The notes beneath the pieces were generated by a model that saw only the letters and a program-made list of their open reading frames with translations, ran no database searches and was not told the origin of the DNA. The position numbers and the translations under genes were made by a program. From the NCBI GenBank assembly GCA_903952785.1, contig CAJBHC010000026.1, positions 1 to 20,057 of the forward strand: 20,057 nucleotides of DNA, read 5' to 3'. Every line of letters starts with the position of its first letter. The first letter of the stretch is position 1. The stretch is from an uncultured bacterium. Lineage in GTDB: Bacteria; Patescibacteriota; Minisyncoccia; Phycocordibacterales; CAIZLB01. Below, one piece after another: positions 1 to 7,884 of this stretch.

Positions 1-2
1 TA

Positions 3-10
3 TAGATAAT
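3..10 (+). promoter_or_regulatory. Possible -10 element upstream of the first gene
   Basis: TAGATAAT lies about 12 bases before the start codon at 22, and the GATAAT part matches the -10 consensus at five of six positions. Transcription would begin about 5 bases before the ATG, giving a nearly leaderless mRNA. The -35 region lies outside the window, so this is weak. Confidence 0.25.
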
Positions 11-21
11 TTATTTAAACG

Positions 22-2877
22 ATGAATAACAATGACCAAGGAATGGGAATGGGACAGCCTCAGGGTGTGCCAGTGCAAAATCCTCCAATACAACCGGAGC
101 AAGAGGCGCATATGGCACAACCAGAACCATTGATGCAATCTACGCCGTCAACATCACTGGCACCAATGTCGGCACCAATATCGATGCCGATATCAGCGCC
201 AGCATCATCAACAACTCCAATGGCGCAATCAACGTCAGTACCACAACCAGAATTAAAATCTGAACCTAGACCTTTTGTTGATCCGTTTCCTCCAACTGTG
301 CCAACATTGGTTCCTGTGTCTACGCCAACATCTGCACCTATGTCGGCATCTATATCCACTACTATACCTGCACCCACATCCATACCCATACCAACACTCG
401 CTTCTGTTCCTAATCAATCATCTCCCTCGCCAACACCAAAAACAGAACCGTCATCAAATCCGGCAATAATAACTTCTCATAACTTTTTTCCTCCAGAGCC
501 ACCTGCTCCAGCTTCACTTTATCCCAATGTGTCAAAGCCACCAACGTATGTTCCAGCATCTAACGTAACTCCATCTTCAGAATCAACACCAATTTCAGTA
601 TCAAATTCTGTTCCCGCATCTTCATACCCACATTCACAAAATCCTATTCCGATATCCATATCTACACCCTCCTATATTCTTACCCAAAAATCCTTTACAA
701 AAATCGCACCGCTCACACCTCCACCGGCGGATTTAACAAGTAGTGCAATTGTCTATCCTGCTAAGGAAAATTCCGGCGGGAGTGGAGACGGGGCAAAATC
801 TAAAGGTGGGGGATTTAAACATTTTATAATATTGGTTTTTATTTTATTAATACTCCTCCTTGCTGGCGCCATCGCGTATACGTACGTCAAAAAGATTGGT
901 CCATTTGCTTTTGCGTCTTATGCTGAGTCAAACTTTTCCTCCAGTCTGCTTGAAAAGATTGCAAATATGAATTCAGCCACTTATACGTTCTCTGGCGCGG
1001 TGAATGTTGTTCCAAGAGATACGGATGCTACACCATTTGATATAAAAGTTTCTAATGAAAAGGAATTAAAACAGGCCTATTATTATGATAAGCAAAAATT
1101 AGAAAAGGCTCAAAGATTAATTTCCTTTTTAAATTCATCTGCCAATTATTATCGGCCAAATGATAGGTCTGGAAGTTTGTATTCTTCAAATTCCAATTCA
1201 TCTTCCAATTCCTCAAATTCTAAAACCAAACCAAAACCATATGTAAGCAGTCTGGACCAAATTACTCTGCCAGAAAACTCTGATCCAGAAATTCTAAAAT
1301 CTTTTGAATATCAGTCAATAGACAATGGTAATAATTTCAACCTTACAGTGACTTTTGCAACGGATGATGCTGTAAAGGCTGTCACTGGATTTGGATATTC
1401 AGCAACAAGTACTAAGATAGAAGGGAAGAAGGTTACCTTCACAAAAGATAGTTATGTTTCTGGTTATCTTAGCGATGAACCTCCAAAGCCATTTCTGGTT
1501 ACAATGAGTAATTCTTTGGGTATGCTTCCACCTGAAATGAAAGCAAGCACTGCAGTTGGAGTGACATCAGATCTGCAAACTGGAAAATTAGCAAACTGGA
1601 AAATCAACCTTAATGCGCAAGGCGATTTTGGTGATATGACATACAAGATTAACGTTGATGCATTAAAGAAAGATGAGAATTATTATTTTAAAATAAATAA
1701 TATACCTGGTTTCTTTTTGTTTAATCAGATGGCATCGATGAAAGGGAAATGGATAATGGTTCCTGCAAAGGTGGCGATAGCGACATCGTCCTCAACATCA
1801 ACATCATCTGCCACCTCCACTTCATCATCCACAACCCAGATAACATCAAGTGGTGCTGTTGCAGACTATAGCTATTCTCCACTATCGTCCATTCAATCTG
1901 GAATTGCTGGAGGTGAGGAAAAGTATAAGGAAAATCGTGACAAGGTCACAAAGCTTATCAAAAAAGTTGTAGCAATAGCCGATGATGAACAAATATTTAT
2001 TTTTAAGAATAAGCCAGTGACAGAAAAGGTGGGTGATAGAAATTTGGTAAAATATGTTTTGGGATTAAGAAAAGATAAAGTTTTGATTTTTTATACCAAA
2101 ATACAAGACGAAATAAATAGCAATCCAGACTTTGCAGATTACAAAGGTGCTTTTGTTGATCAGGGCTACATAAATTATCTTAAGAGCGATGAGTTTAATC
2201 AAGCCTTTGATTACGTAGACAAGAACAATACAATAACTTTGTGGGTTGATGAGGCGGGTTTTCCTGCAATTGTTGAAAATATTATGAGAGTTGTGCCACC
2301 AGATAGCGCTGTGGGACTTAAGGGTAAGCAGATTAATGTGACATTAAAATTGGATATTTCTAATATTAATCAGCCGGTGTATATACAAGCGCCAAAAGAT
2401 GCTACTTCATTTGAGAAGATTATGGAAGAGATGAATACTGGAGGAAGTGGAGGTACGGGCGTTGATGATAGTAAAACTGGAAGTAGTAGCGATAATAGGG
2501 GACCAATAGATGAAACCCGTCTTAAGGGTCAACAAGTAGCAATGAAGTCCACCTTGTCAAACATGAGAGCTCAAGCTGAGTTAATTTACAGTCAAAGTCA
2601 GAACAGTTATGGAAAAAAACCATTTGAGCTTGGCCCTTGCATAAACGCAACCAGTACTTTGTTTGGAGAGGAAAGAATGTTCGCATTATTGAATAGTGCC
2701 ACAAATAATAATCCATCTATTGCAACTTGCGTTTCGTCGATTGGGATGATGTCTAATGTCATATCTTGGGCTATATCTATCCCTCTGCCAGGAGACTATG
2801 GTTTTAGTTGGTGCGTAGATAGTAGCGGTGCATCAAAAAGAATAATTGATAAATTGAAAGGTAAGTGGTGTTTATAG
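22..2877 (+). CDS. Large membrane-anchored protein with Pro/Ser/Thr-rich N-terminus and type IV pilin-like C-terminal domain
   Basis: 951 residues, function unknown. Residues 1-264 are low-complexity and rich in Pro, Ser and Thr, with recurring short PISxP/PTSxP-type units. One strong membrane helix follows at about 268-288, then a large domain that should face outside. This region is interrupted by Ser/Asn-rich and Ser/Thr-rich linkers (near 380-400 and 588-612). Residues from about 830 to the end resemble the C-terminal half of Parcubacteria-type pilins: a helix beginning MKSTLSNMRAQAELIY, spaced cysteines, a SWAISIPLP strand and a WCVDSSGASK motif. No prepilin peptidase site (GF..E) is present at the N-terminus, so it is not a pilin itself. 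Inference: a cell-surface protein that presents a pilin-type head, perhaps touching the pilus encoded at 12790-20057. The start was chosen because it follows a -10-like box and no SD is visible. It ends with TAG. Confidence 0.8.
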   Translation: MNNNDQGMGMGQPQGVPVQNPPIQPEQEAHMAQPEPLMQSTPSTSLAPMSAPISMPISAPASSTTPMAQSTSVPQPELKSEPRPFVDPFPPTVPTLVPVSTPTSAPMSASISTTIPAPTSIPIPTLASVPNQSSPSPTPKTEPSSNPAIITSHNFFPPEPPAPASLYPNVSKPPTYVPASNVTPSSESTPISVSNSVPASSYPHSQNPIPISISTPSYILTQKSFTKIAPLTPPPADLTSSAIVYPAKENSGGSGDGAKSKGGGFKHFIILVFILLILLLAGAIAYTYVKKIGPFAFASYAESNFSSSLLEKIANMNSATYTFSGAVNVVPRDTDATPFDIKVSNEKELKQAYYYDKQKLEKAQRLISFLNSSANYYRPNDRSGSLYSSNSNSSSNSSNSKTKPKPYVSSLDQITLPENSDPEILKSFEYQSIDNGNNFNLTVTFATDDAVKAVTGFGYSATSTKIEGKKVTFTKDSYVSGYLSDEPPKPFLVTMSNSLGMLPPEMKASTAVGVTSDLQTGKLANWKINLNAQGDFGDMTYKINVDALKKDENYYFKINNIPGFFLFNQMASMKGKWIMVPAKVAIATSSSTSTSSATSTSSSTTQITSSGAVADYSYSPLSSIQSGIAGGEEKYKENRDKVTKLIKKVVAIADDEQIFIFKNKPVTEKVGDRNLVKYVLGLRKDKVLIFYTKIQDEINSNPDFADYKGAFVDQGYINYLKSDEFNQAFDYVDKNNTITLWVDEAGFPAIVENIMRVVPPDSAVGLKGKQINVTLKLDISNINQPVYIQAPKDATSFEKIMEEMNTGGSGGTGVDDSKTGSSSDNRGPIDETRLKGQQVAMKSTLSNMRAQAELIYSQSQNSYGKKPFELGPCINATSTLFGEERMFALLNSATNNNPSIATCVSSIGMMSNVISWAISIPLPGDYGFSWCVDSSGASKRIIDKLKGKWCL

Positions 2878-3090
2878 ATATCTTACAATAGGTTGATTAG
2901 AAGAATATAGATTGTATTTATATTTAGGGTTTTGGCTCACCAAATTTTTTTGACCTTCCGTGTAATATTTGTAGTTTAATTTTATTGTGCTATTGTTTTT
3001 CTTGGATGCTTCTTGTCTCGTTAATTAAGACTTACTCCATGAAGTAAGCGCGAGCGTGAAGTTCTGTTCACTAGTTTAGAACCGTTTATC
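2878..3090. other. Intergenic region without a recognisable gene
   Basis: 213 bases, AT-rich at first. From about 3000 it becomes more balanced in composition, like the following gene. It holds a small hairpin at 3031-3048 (arms CTTACT/AGTAAG, loop CCATGA) that has no T-run after it. No convincing promoter with correct spacing was found, although TTGACC at 2950-2955 could be a -35. Confidence 0.5.
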
Positions 3091-3963
3091 ATGAAGATTA
3101 ATGTTGCCCTAATTTGGGCTTGTTGTTTGATGTTTATCGCTGGCACAGATTCATCGTCTGCTAACCAGCTTCCGCTGGCTTCTGATGATCCACTCGCGAT
3201 CTCCTCCCTGCAGGTTTTACCGCCCACGGGGAATGGAGAGTTCAATCCAGCGGACCGTCCGGTTCCTATTACAACGCAGGATCTCGTCCTAGAGTTGCCG
3301 TCAGGGGAATTTCTGATCGTCCCAAGGGATTCAAAAACTGTAGGCACGTTCGATCAGTCCGTGTCTTTGGAGGTTAGTAGGCCTTCAGTCTTTGCCGTGA
3401 AGCATGCATGTGATCATCCAGGTGATCAGGTTGCGATCGCACCCTTCACCGGTCCATCCGTTTATGTGCGAGAGAACTTCTGGAACTTAATCGGAACAGG
3501 TGTAGCAAAAAACAGTATGGTGTATGACAAGGTCACTCACCGATTCAATAATGCAGGAGTCTTAACTTACAAGGAAAATATGTATAGCGTTTTGATTTGG
3601 GTGGTGGCCATGAATTTCATCGGCATTTTGTTGCTACTCGTCATGGTTTGGAAATGGCGTTTTTTTACAATACCGGTATCGCCTAATCCTCTTTCAGATC
3701 GAGCAGTTAGAAATTTTTTAATTTCTTTAGTGATGATTGCTTTCACACTAATCAATTTGTTTTACGGAAGTTTGACCGACAACACTGGATTGATCATCGT
3801 CTCTCTGGTTTTTATTGGCGCGTGGCTCGTGGCTGTTGTTGGTAGTTCTGTTACCTACGGCACCAAGTCTACGCCATTCTTTGCGGTACTCAGGTGGCCA
3901 ACGCTGATACTGGGATTAACCTCTTTCTATCTGGCTGTTTGTGACAGATGTACCAGTTGGTAG
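3091..3963 (+). CDS. Unrecognised exported multi-pass membrane protein, G+C-rich relative to neighbours
   Basis: 290 residues, no family recognised. A signal peptide-like segment (about 1-24, ending in SSSA) precedes a soluble region of about 140 residues. Four predicted membrane helices follow, at about 165-187, 208-228, 232-252 and 264-283. The soluble part would lie outside the membrane and the tail is short. A strongly charged segment (KWR, SDRAVR) between helices 1 and 2 suggests a cytoplasmic loop. Lines counted by eye in this gene are about 48-55% G+C, well above the flanking genes, and codons such as CTC, GTC and CGG are more frequent. No SD precedes the ATG. A rho-independent terminator follows at 4085, so it is probably transcribed alone. 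It may be a lineage-specific or acquired gene; the sequence does not decide which. Confidence 0.7.
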   Translation: MKINVALIWACCLMFIAGTDSSSANQLPLASDDPLAISSLQVLPPTGNGEFNPADRPVPITTQDLVLELPSGEFLIVPRDSKTVGTFDQSVSLEVSRPSVFAVKHACDHPGDQVAIAPFTGPSVYVRENFWNLIGTGVAKNSMVYDKVTHRFNNAGVLTYKENMYSVLIWVVAMNFIGILLLLVMVWKWRFFTIPVSPNPLSDRAVRNFLISLVMIAFTLINLFYGSLTDNTGLIIVSLVFIGAWLVAVVGSSVTYGTKSTPFFAVLRWPTLILGLTSFYLAVCDRCTSW

Positions 3964-4084
3964 GTGGGTACGGCCCTCGTGTTGTATATGTACGATAGCA
4001 GGTAGGATTCAAAAATAATAACGATGGTATCATCCATCAAATGGCTACTGGGAATTATATAGTCATTGTAAAAATCTAATACAT

Positions 4085-4110
4085 CGCCCTCATCCCAGGG
4101 GGGCGGTTTT
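4085..4110 (+). terminator. Rho-independent terminator after the 3091 gene
   Basis: Arms CGCCCTC (4085-4091) and GGGGGCG (4099-4105) form a 7-bp stem with one T:G wobble. The loop has 7 bases and GTTTT follows. It lies 120 bases after the stop at 3963 and just before the next promoter-like region. Confidence 0.75.
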
Positions 4111-4123
4111 CAATTGTATTGTT

Positions 4124-4151
4124 TTGTGTAATACGGGGTCGGTGCTATAAT
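4124..4151 (+). promoter_or_regulatory. Possible promoter for the lipoprotein-like gene
   Basis: A perfect TATAAT lies at 4146-4151 with a weak -35 (TTGTGT, 4124-4129) at 16-bp spacing. A second TATAAT occurs at 4160-4165. The spacer holds TACGGGGT (4132-4139), which recurs on the minus strand next to the mltG promoter. The leader would be about 45 bases and shows no SD. Confidence 0.45.
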
Positions 4152-4202
4152 TATACAATTATAATATAAGCGGTATTTTAATTAATCATCAATTTATTAA
4201 AT

Positions 4203-5099
4203 ATGAATTTTGAATCATCATCAGCAGTGGAAAGACCAGAAGATCGTAATCAAGATGTTCCTGATAAAAAGGTTAAGGCTGGCCTTATAAAGAGAATTGG
4301 CGGCATTACGCTGGCTGTAGCTTTAGCCGCCGGCGGTCTGTCTTCTTGTGAGGGTAATAAAAATAGGGAAGTCTATGATGGTCAAGGGGGTGAAATAGAA
4401 AGTGTAGAGCCTGAAGTTGATGATGATTATCATGTTGAGTCACATAACGAAGGGGCTGAAAATGAGAATCGTTTAGATAAAAAAGCTGAGGAAGCAAAAT
4501 GTAATAAATGGCTCGATGAGTTCTTTATAAGCCCAAAGCTTAAGTTTGTTATCGATAAAAAGTATCGTGGCATGGGACTGTATGCGGAAATATATACTAG
4601 TAGTGGTGAACGTGTAGGAGTTGTTTCTTCTATTGGTACAAAAGGCCTTAAATTTTCAGAAGCTAGTTTCGTGTTTGTGGTATCAGAATTATTGGAAAAG
4701 AACGATATAAAATTTAAAAGAAACTACCCACTTTTTGATATAGGAGAAAAATCAAAAAAGAGTGGCGAGGTTAATGTAGAGCCTTCAGTTATGCTGGTTG
4801 CAGATAATCTACGCGATAAAGGATTAGAATATGGATACGTTAAAAAAGGGGGTAAAGATGTTTTGGTGTTCAGAAATAATCAAGAAGGTACTATTGTAAA
4901 AAATGGAAGTGATTTATTTGATTTAGAGATTGACATGGATAACGACAGAAATCCAAAAAGCCATACAGAAATTTATGTCGATTTAAATGGCGAAATTAAC
5001 ATTAGCGGCACAGACGAGAGTGGAGAGACCTATCATTATCGAATCGGAAAAACTGAAGATAAGAGGAATAGCCATGTTATAATTAGAGAAATTAAGTAA
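4203..5099 (+). CDS. Putative lipoprotein of unknown function
   Basis: 298 residues, not assigned to a family. An unusually long charged N-terminal region (1-32) precedes a hydrophobic stretch (about 33-46) and a lipobox-like LSSC, which places the candidate lipidated cysteine at residue 49. An acidic, probably disordered segment (51-100) follows. The rest is a lysine- and glutamate-rich globular region (about 101-298) with alternating strand-like segments near the C-terminus (TEIYVDLNGEINISGT, TYHYRIG). It may be anchored to the outer face of the cytoplasmic membrane. Alternatively the hydrophobic segment is an uncleaved anchor, because a 32-residue n-region is long for a lipoprotein signal. 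It has its own promoter-like region and lies between two probable promoters, so it is probably a single-gene unit. The leuS promoter begins only 14 bases after its stop. Confidence 0.75.
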   Translation: MNFESSSAVERPEDRNQDVPDKKVKAGLIKRIGGITLAVALAAGGLSSCEGNKNREVYDGQGGEIESVEPEVDDDYHVESHNEGAENENRLDKKAEEAKCNKWLDEFFISPKLKFVIDKKYRGMGLYAEIYTSSGERVGVVSSIGTKGLKFSEASFVFVVSELLEKNDIKFKRNYPLFDIGEKSKKSGEVNVEPSVMLVADNLRDKGLEYGYVKKGGKDVLVFRNNQEGTIVKNGSDLFDLEIDMDNDRNPKSHTEIYVDLNGEINISGTDESGETYHYRIGKTEDKRNSHVIIREIK

Positions 5100-5112
5100 A
5101 TACAAATAGTGG

Positions 5113-5141
5113 TTGTTGTTATGAGTGTTTTGTATTACAAT
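5113..5141 (+). promoter_or_regulatory. Possible leuS promoter giving a nearly leaderless mRNA
   Basis: TTGTTG (5113-5118), a 17-bp spacer and TACAAT (5136-5141) form a reasonable promoter. Transcription would start near 5148, about 3 bases before the ATG at 5151. This supports the 5151 start over the in-frame GTG at 5109, which the promoter itself overlaps. Confidence 0.4.
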
Positions 5142-5150
5142 GCTTATATT

Positions 5151-7667
5151 ATGGCTAAAAAACAAGCGTACGACCACAGAAAAATAGAAAAGAAGTGGCA
5201 AAAGAAATGGGAGGCAAGTAAGATATATAAGACGGACGATAAGACCCTTAAGCTCGGGCAGAAGAAGTTTTATGTCTTAGATATGTTCCCATATCCATCT
5301 GGTGAAGGCCTTCATGTTGGTCACCCAAAGGGATACATTGCAACTGACGTGGTTTCTAGAATGAAAAGAATGAGTGGTTATAAAGTACTTCACCCAATGG
5401 GGTGGGATGCTTTTGGCTTGCCAGCTGAGCAATTCGCTATAAAGAATAAGACAAACCCAATGATTGGTGTTAAGAAGACTGTTGCAAGATTTAAAAAACA
5501 AGTTTCAATTATTGGACTTGATTATGACTGGGATAGAGAAATAAATACAACTGATCCAAAATATTATAAGTGGACACAGTGGACATTTCTAAAAATGCTT
5601 GAAGCAGGTTTGGCTTACGAGTCGCATGAGCCAATTAATTGGTGTCCATCATGTAAAACGGGTCTAGCAAATGAAGATGTGGAAGATGGAAAGTGTGAAA
5701 GGTGTGGAACTCCTGTAGAGAAAAAGCCACTTAGACAATGGGTTATTAGAATCACTAAATATGCCGATAGATTATTAAATGATTTGGAAGCGCTTGAGTG
5801 GCCAGAGCCCATTAAGGATGCGCAGAGGAATTGGATTGGTAGAAGCGAAGGGGCTGAGGTTGCTTTTAAAACTAACGCTGGAGTTGACATTTCAGTATTC
5901 ACCACAAGAGTAGACACTCTCTTTGGTGTGACTTACGTTGTTATTGCTCCTGAGTCAAAGTTAATTGCTGAATTTGGTGATAATATTAAAAACCAAAAGG
6001 AAGTTGCAGAATTTATAAAGAATACCTCAAAAATAAGTGATATAGAGAGAACGGCAGTAGATAAACCAAAGAACGGTCTTAAGCTGGAGGGTGTTGTTGC
6101 GATTAACCCTGCTAATAATGAAGAGGTGCCGGTATTCATTGCGGATTATGTTCTTGCAAATTATGGAACTGGCGCTGTGATGGCGGTGCCTGCACATGAT
6201 ACTCGTGATTATGCTTTTGCAAAGAAATATGATTTACCGATTAGGGAGGTTATCCAGTCCGAGAACATTAAAGACGAAAAGAGAGGTGAAAATGGTGACA
6301 AAAAAAATGTAGATGAACTTTTTGTTGACGATGGTGTCCTAATTAATTCGTCAAAATTTAGCGGATTAAATTCAGAGGAGGCTAGAGGAAAAATCGCCAA
6401 GACTTTTGGAAAGCTTGTTACTAAATATAAATTGCGCGATTGGGTATTCTCTCGTCAGCGATATTGGGGTGAGCCGATTCCTGTAATTCACTGTGCGGAA
6501 TGTGGAGTTGTTCCTGTTCCTTATAAAGATTTGCCAGTTGTTCTTCCAAGGGTTAAGAGTTATGAGCCAACTGGAACAGGAGAGTCGCCACTTGCAAATA
6601 TTCTTTCATGGGTAAATGTTAAATGTCCAAAATGTAAGGGTCCAGGGAAGCGTGAGACAAACACCATGCCTCAATGGGCAGGATCTTCATGGTATTATTT
6701 GCGATACATGGATCCAAAGAACGACAAGGCCCTAGTTGACCCTAAGAAGGAAGCATTTTGGTCACCTGTAGATTTTTATGTCGGAGGGGCTGAACACGCT
6801 GCTAGGCACCTTATATACGCTAGATTCTGGCATAAATTCTTACAAGACATTGGAGTCGTTAAATACGGTGAGCCATTTAAGAAATTACAGAACGTAGGAC
6901 TAATCATGGGTGAAGATGGAAGAAAGATGAGTAAGCGATATGGAAATGTTGTTAATCCAGATACAATAGTTGAAACATATGGTGCTGACACGTTGAGATT
7001 GTACGAAATGTTCATGGGACCATTCGATCAGGAAATAACTTGGAAGACGGATAACATCATTGGTGTTAGAAGATTTTTGGAAAAGGTTTGGAGATTGCAG
7101 GAGAGAGTGATGTCTGACGCGGGCGCTGGCGCGGATAAAAAAACTGGAGGCAAAAAGACAAACAACTCGGGCGCAAAAATTGCAGCCGAAGGTGTTGTGT
7201 TGGATAACCCTACTGAAATACTATTCAACCAAACAATCAAAAAAGTTACCGATGACATCAGTACCCTCGGCTTCAACACTGCTATTTCTCAAATGATGAT
7301 TCTTGTAAATCAATTAGAAAAACTGGAGACAATTCCTAAGTCAGTTTATCTAACCTTGATAAAATTGTTGGCACCATTTGCTCCTCATGCCACAGAAGAG
7401 TTGTGGATGCTATTTGGCGAAAAGGGAAGCGTCCATACTTCAGGTTGGCCAGAGTATGATTCTTCAAAATTAGTTCTTAACACAATAACTGTCATGGTTC
7501 AGGTGAATGGAAAAGTAAGAGATCAATTTAGCGCCGAGCTTGGCATTTCAAAGGAGGAAATGGAAAAGCTGGCTCTTGATTCAAAATATATAAAAGATAA
7601 TTTTGCCGGAAAAACTCCATCGCGTATTATTGTGGTGCCAAATAAGATTGTGAATTTGGTTTATTAA
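5151..7667 (+). CDS. leuS: Leucyl-tRNA synthetase
   Basis: Class I aminoacyl-tRNA synthetase (838 residues) that charges tRNA-Leu with leucine in the cytoplasm. The HIGH motif is HVGH at residues 55-58 and the KMSKS loop is KMSKR at 592-596. Cysteine pairs at 165/168 and 182/185 and at 448/451 and 492/495 fit zinc-binding modules. The CP1 editing domain is present, with the conserved GTGAVMAVPAHDTRDYAFA region. PMGWDAFGLPAEQFA, SSWYYLRYMDP, VDFYVGGAEHA and the C-terminal VQVNGKVRD strand are typical of bacterial LeuRS, and the length is normal. A short Gly/Ala/Lys-rich insert (about 650-675) between the catalytic core and anticodon-binding domain looks like a lineage-specific linker. ATG 5151 was chosen because MAKKQAYDHRKIEKKWQKKW is the usual LeuRS opening. 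The 14 extra residues from GTG 5109 look unlike protein sequence. Confidence 0.97.
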   Translation: MAKKQAYDHRKIEKKWQKKWEASKIYKTDDKTLKLGQKKFYVLDMFPYPSGEGLHVGHPKGYIATDVVSRMKRMSGYKVLHPMGWDAFGLPAEQFAIKNKTNPMIGVKKTVARFKKQVSIIGLDYDWDREINTTDPKYYKWTQWTFLKMLEAGLAYESHEPINWCPSCKTGLANEDVEDGKCERCGTPVEKKPLRQWVIRITKYADRLLNDLEALEWPEPIKDAQRNWIGRSEGAEVAFKTNAGVDISVFTTRVDTLFGVTYVVIAPESKLIAEFGDNIKNQKEVAEFIKNTSKISDIERTAVDKPKNGLKLEGVVAINPANNEEVPVFIADYVLANYGTGAVMAVPAHDTRDYAFAKKYDLPIREVIQSENIKDEKRGENGDKKNVDELFVDDGVLINSSKFSGLNSEEARGKIAKTFGKLVTKYKLRDWVFSRQRYWGEPIPVIHCAECGVVPVPYKDLPVVLPRVKSYEPTGTGESPLANILSWVNVKCPKCKGPGKRETNTMPQWAGSSWYYLRYMDPKNDKALVDPKKEAFWSPVDFYVGGAEHAARHLIYARFWHKFLQDIGVVKYGEPFKKLQNVGLIMGEDGRKMSKRYGNVVNPDTIVETYGADTLRLYEMFMGPFDQEITWKTDNIIGVRRFLEKVWRLQERVMSDAGAGADKKTGGKKTNNSGAKIAAEGVVLDNPTEILFNQTIKKVTDDISTLGFNTAISQMMILVNQLEKLETIPKSVYLTLIKLLAPFAPHATEELWMLFGEKGSVHTSGWPEYDSSKLVLNTITVMVQVNGKVRDQFSAELGISKEEMEKLALDSKYIKDNFAGKTPSRIIVVPNKIVNLVY

Positions 7668-7689
7668 TTAGGGTCAGTGGATTCTCGAT

Positions 7690-7782
7690 CGCCCAGTAGG
7701 CGAGCCCAGTAGGCGATTCTGCTGAATCGTCACCAGAATCGTAGTTTTGACTACCCCATGCAAAGAACAAGAAGAGTGTTCT
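7690..7782. other. Cluster of hairpins in the intergenic region after leuS
   Basis: Besides the tandem repeat there are perfect inverted repeats CGATTC/GAATCG (7714-7729, loop TGCT), GATTCTG/CAGAATC (7715-7721 with 7734-7740, an alternative pairing), GTAGT/ACTAC (7741-7754, loop TTTG) and AGAACA/TGTTCT (7764-7782). No coding frame is apparent. It may be a structured RNA, a processed 3' end of the leuS mRNA, or the remains of a mobile element; the sequence does not decide which. Confidence 0.45.
7691..7716 (+). repeat. Exact 13-bp tandem repeat, two copies
   Basis: GCCCAGTAGGCGA occurs at 7691-7703 and again, directly adjoining, at 7704-7716. Each copy can fold into a small GCC/GGC hairpin around CAGTA, and the outer ATCGCC (7688-7693) can pair with GGCGAT (7712-7717). 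Confidence 0.8.
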
Positions 7783-7821
7783 GGTTATATAGTAATTAAT
7801 TGAGTATCGTTGGGATTATAA

Positions 7822-7862
7822 AACATACAAAAGAATAGTGCGGCTCCTTGCGGAGCCGCACT
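7822..7862 (-). terminator. Strong terminator for the minus-strand 7885 gene, in the convergent gap with leuS
   Basis: An 11-bp perfect stem (AGTGCGGCTCC, 7837-7847, with its complement at 7852-7862) encloses the loop TTGC. Read on the minus strand it is followed by the T-rich run ATTCTTTTGTATGTTTT. The plus side has no clear T-run, so it works best for the minus-strand gene, but the stem may also stop leuS transcription. Confidence 0.8.
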
Positions 7863-7884
7863 CGTTATGTCCTAGATTAAGATA

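Noticed and set aside
60..389. Minus-strand ORF of 109 residues with repeating Asp/Gly/Ala/Val
   Set aside because: It is the antisense shadow of the Pro/Ser/Thr-rich repeats of the first gene; its regular composition follows from theirs, and it lacks a promoter or SD.
3021..3347. Minus-strand ORF of 108 residues overlapping the start of the 3091 gene
   Set aside because: The plus frame has a clear signal peptide and membrane helices across the whole gene, while the minus frame has no domain-like features.
5109..5150. Upstream GTG start for leuS
   Set aside because: The 14 added residues do not resemble a LeuRS N-terminus, and the likely promoter overlaps them.
7691..7716. Tandem repeat as a CRISPR remnant
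   Set aside because: There are only two adjoining 13-base units with no spacers and no cas genes nearby.
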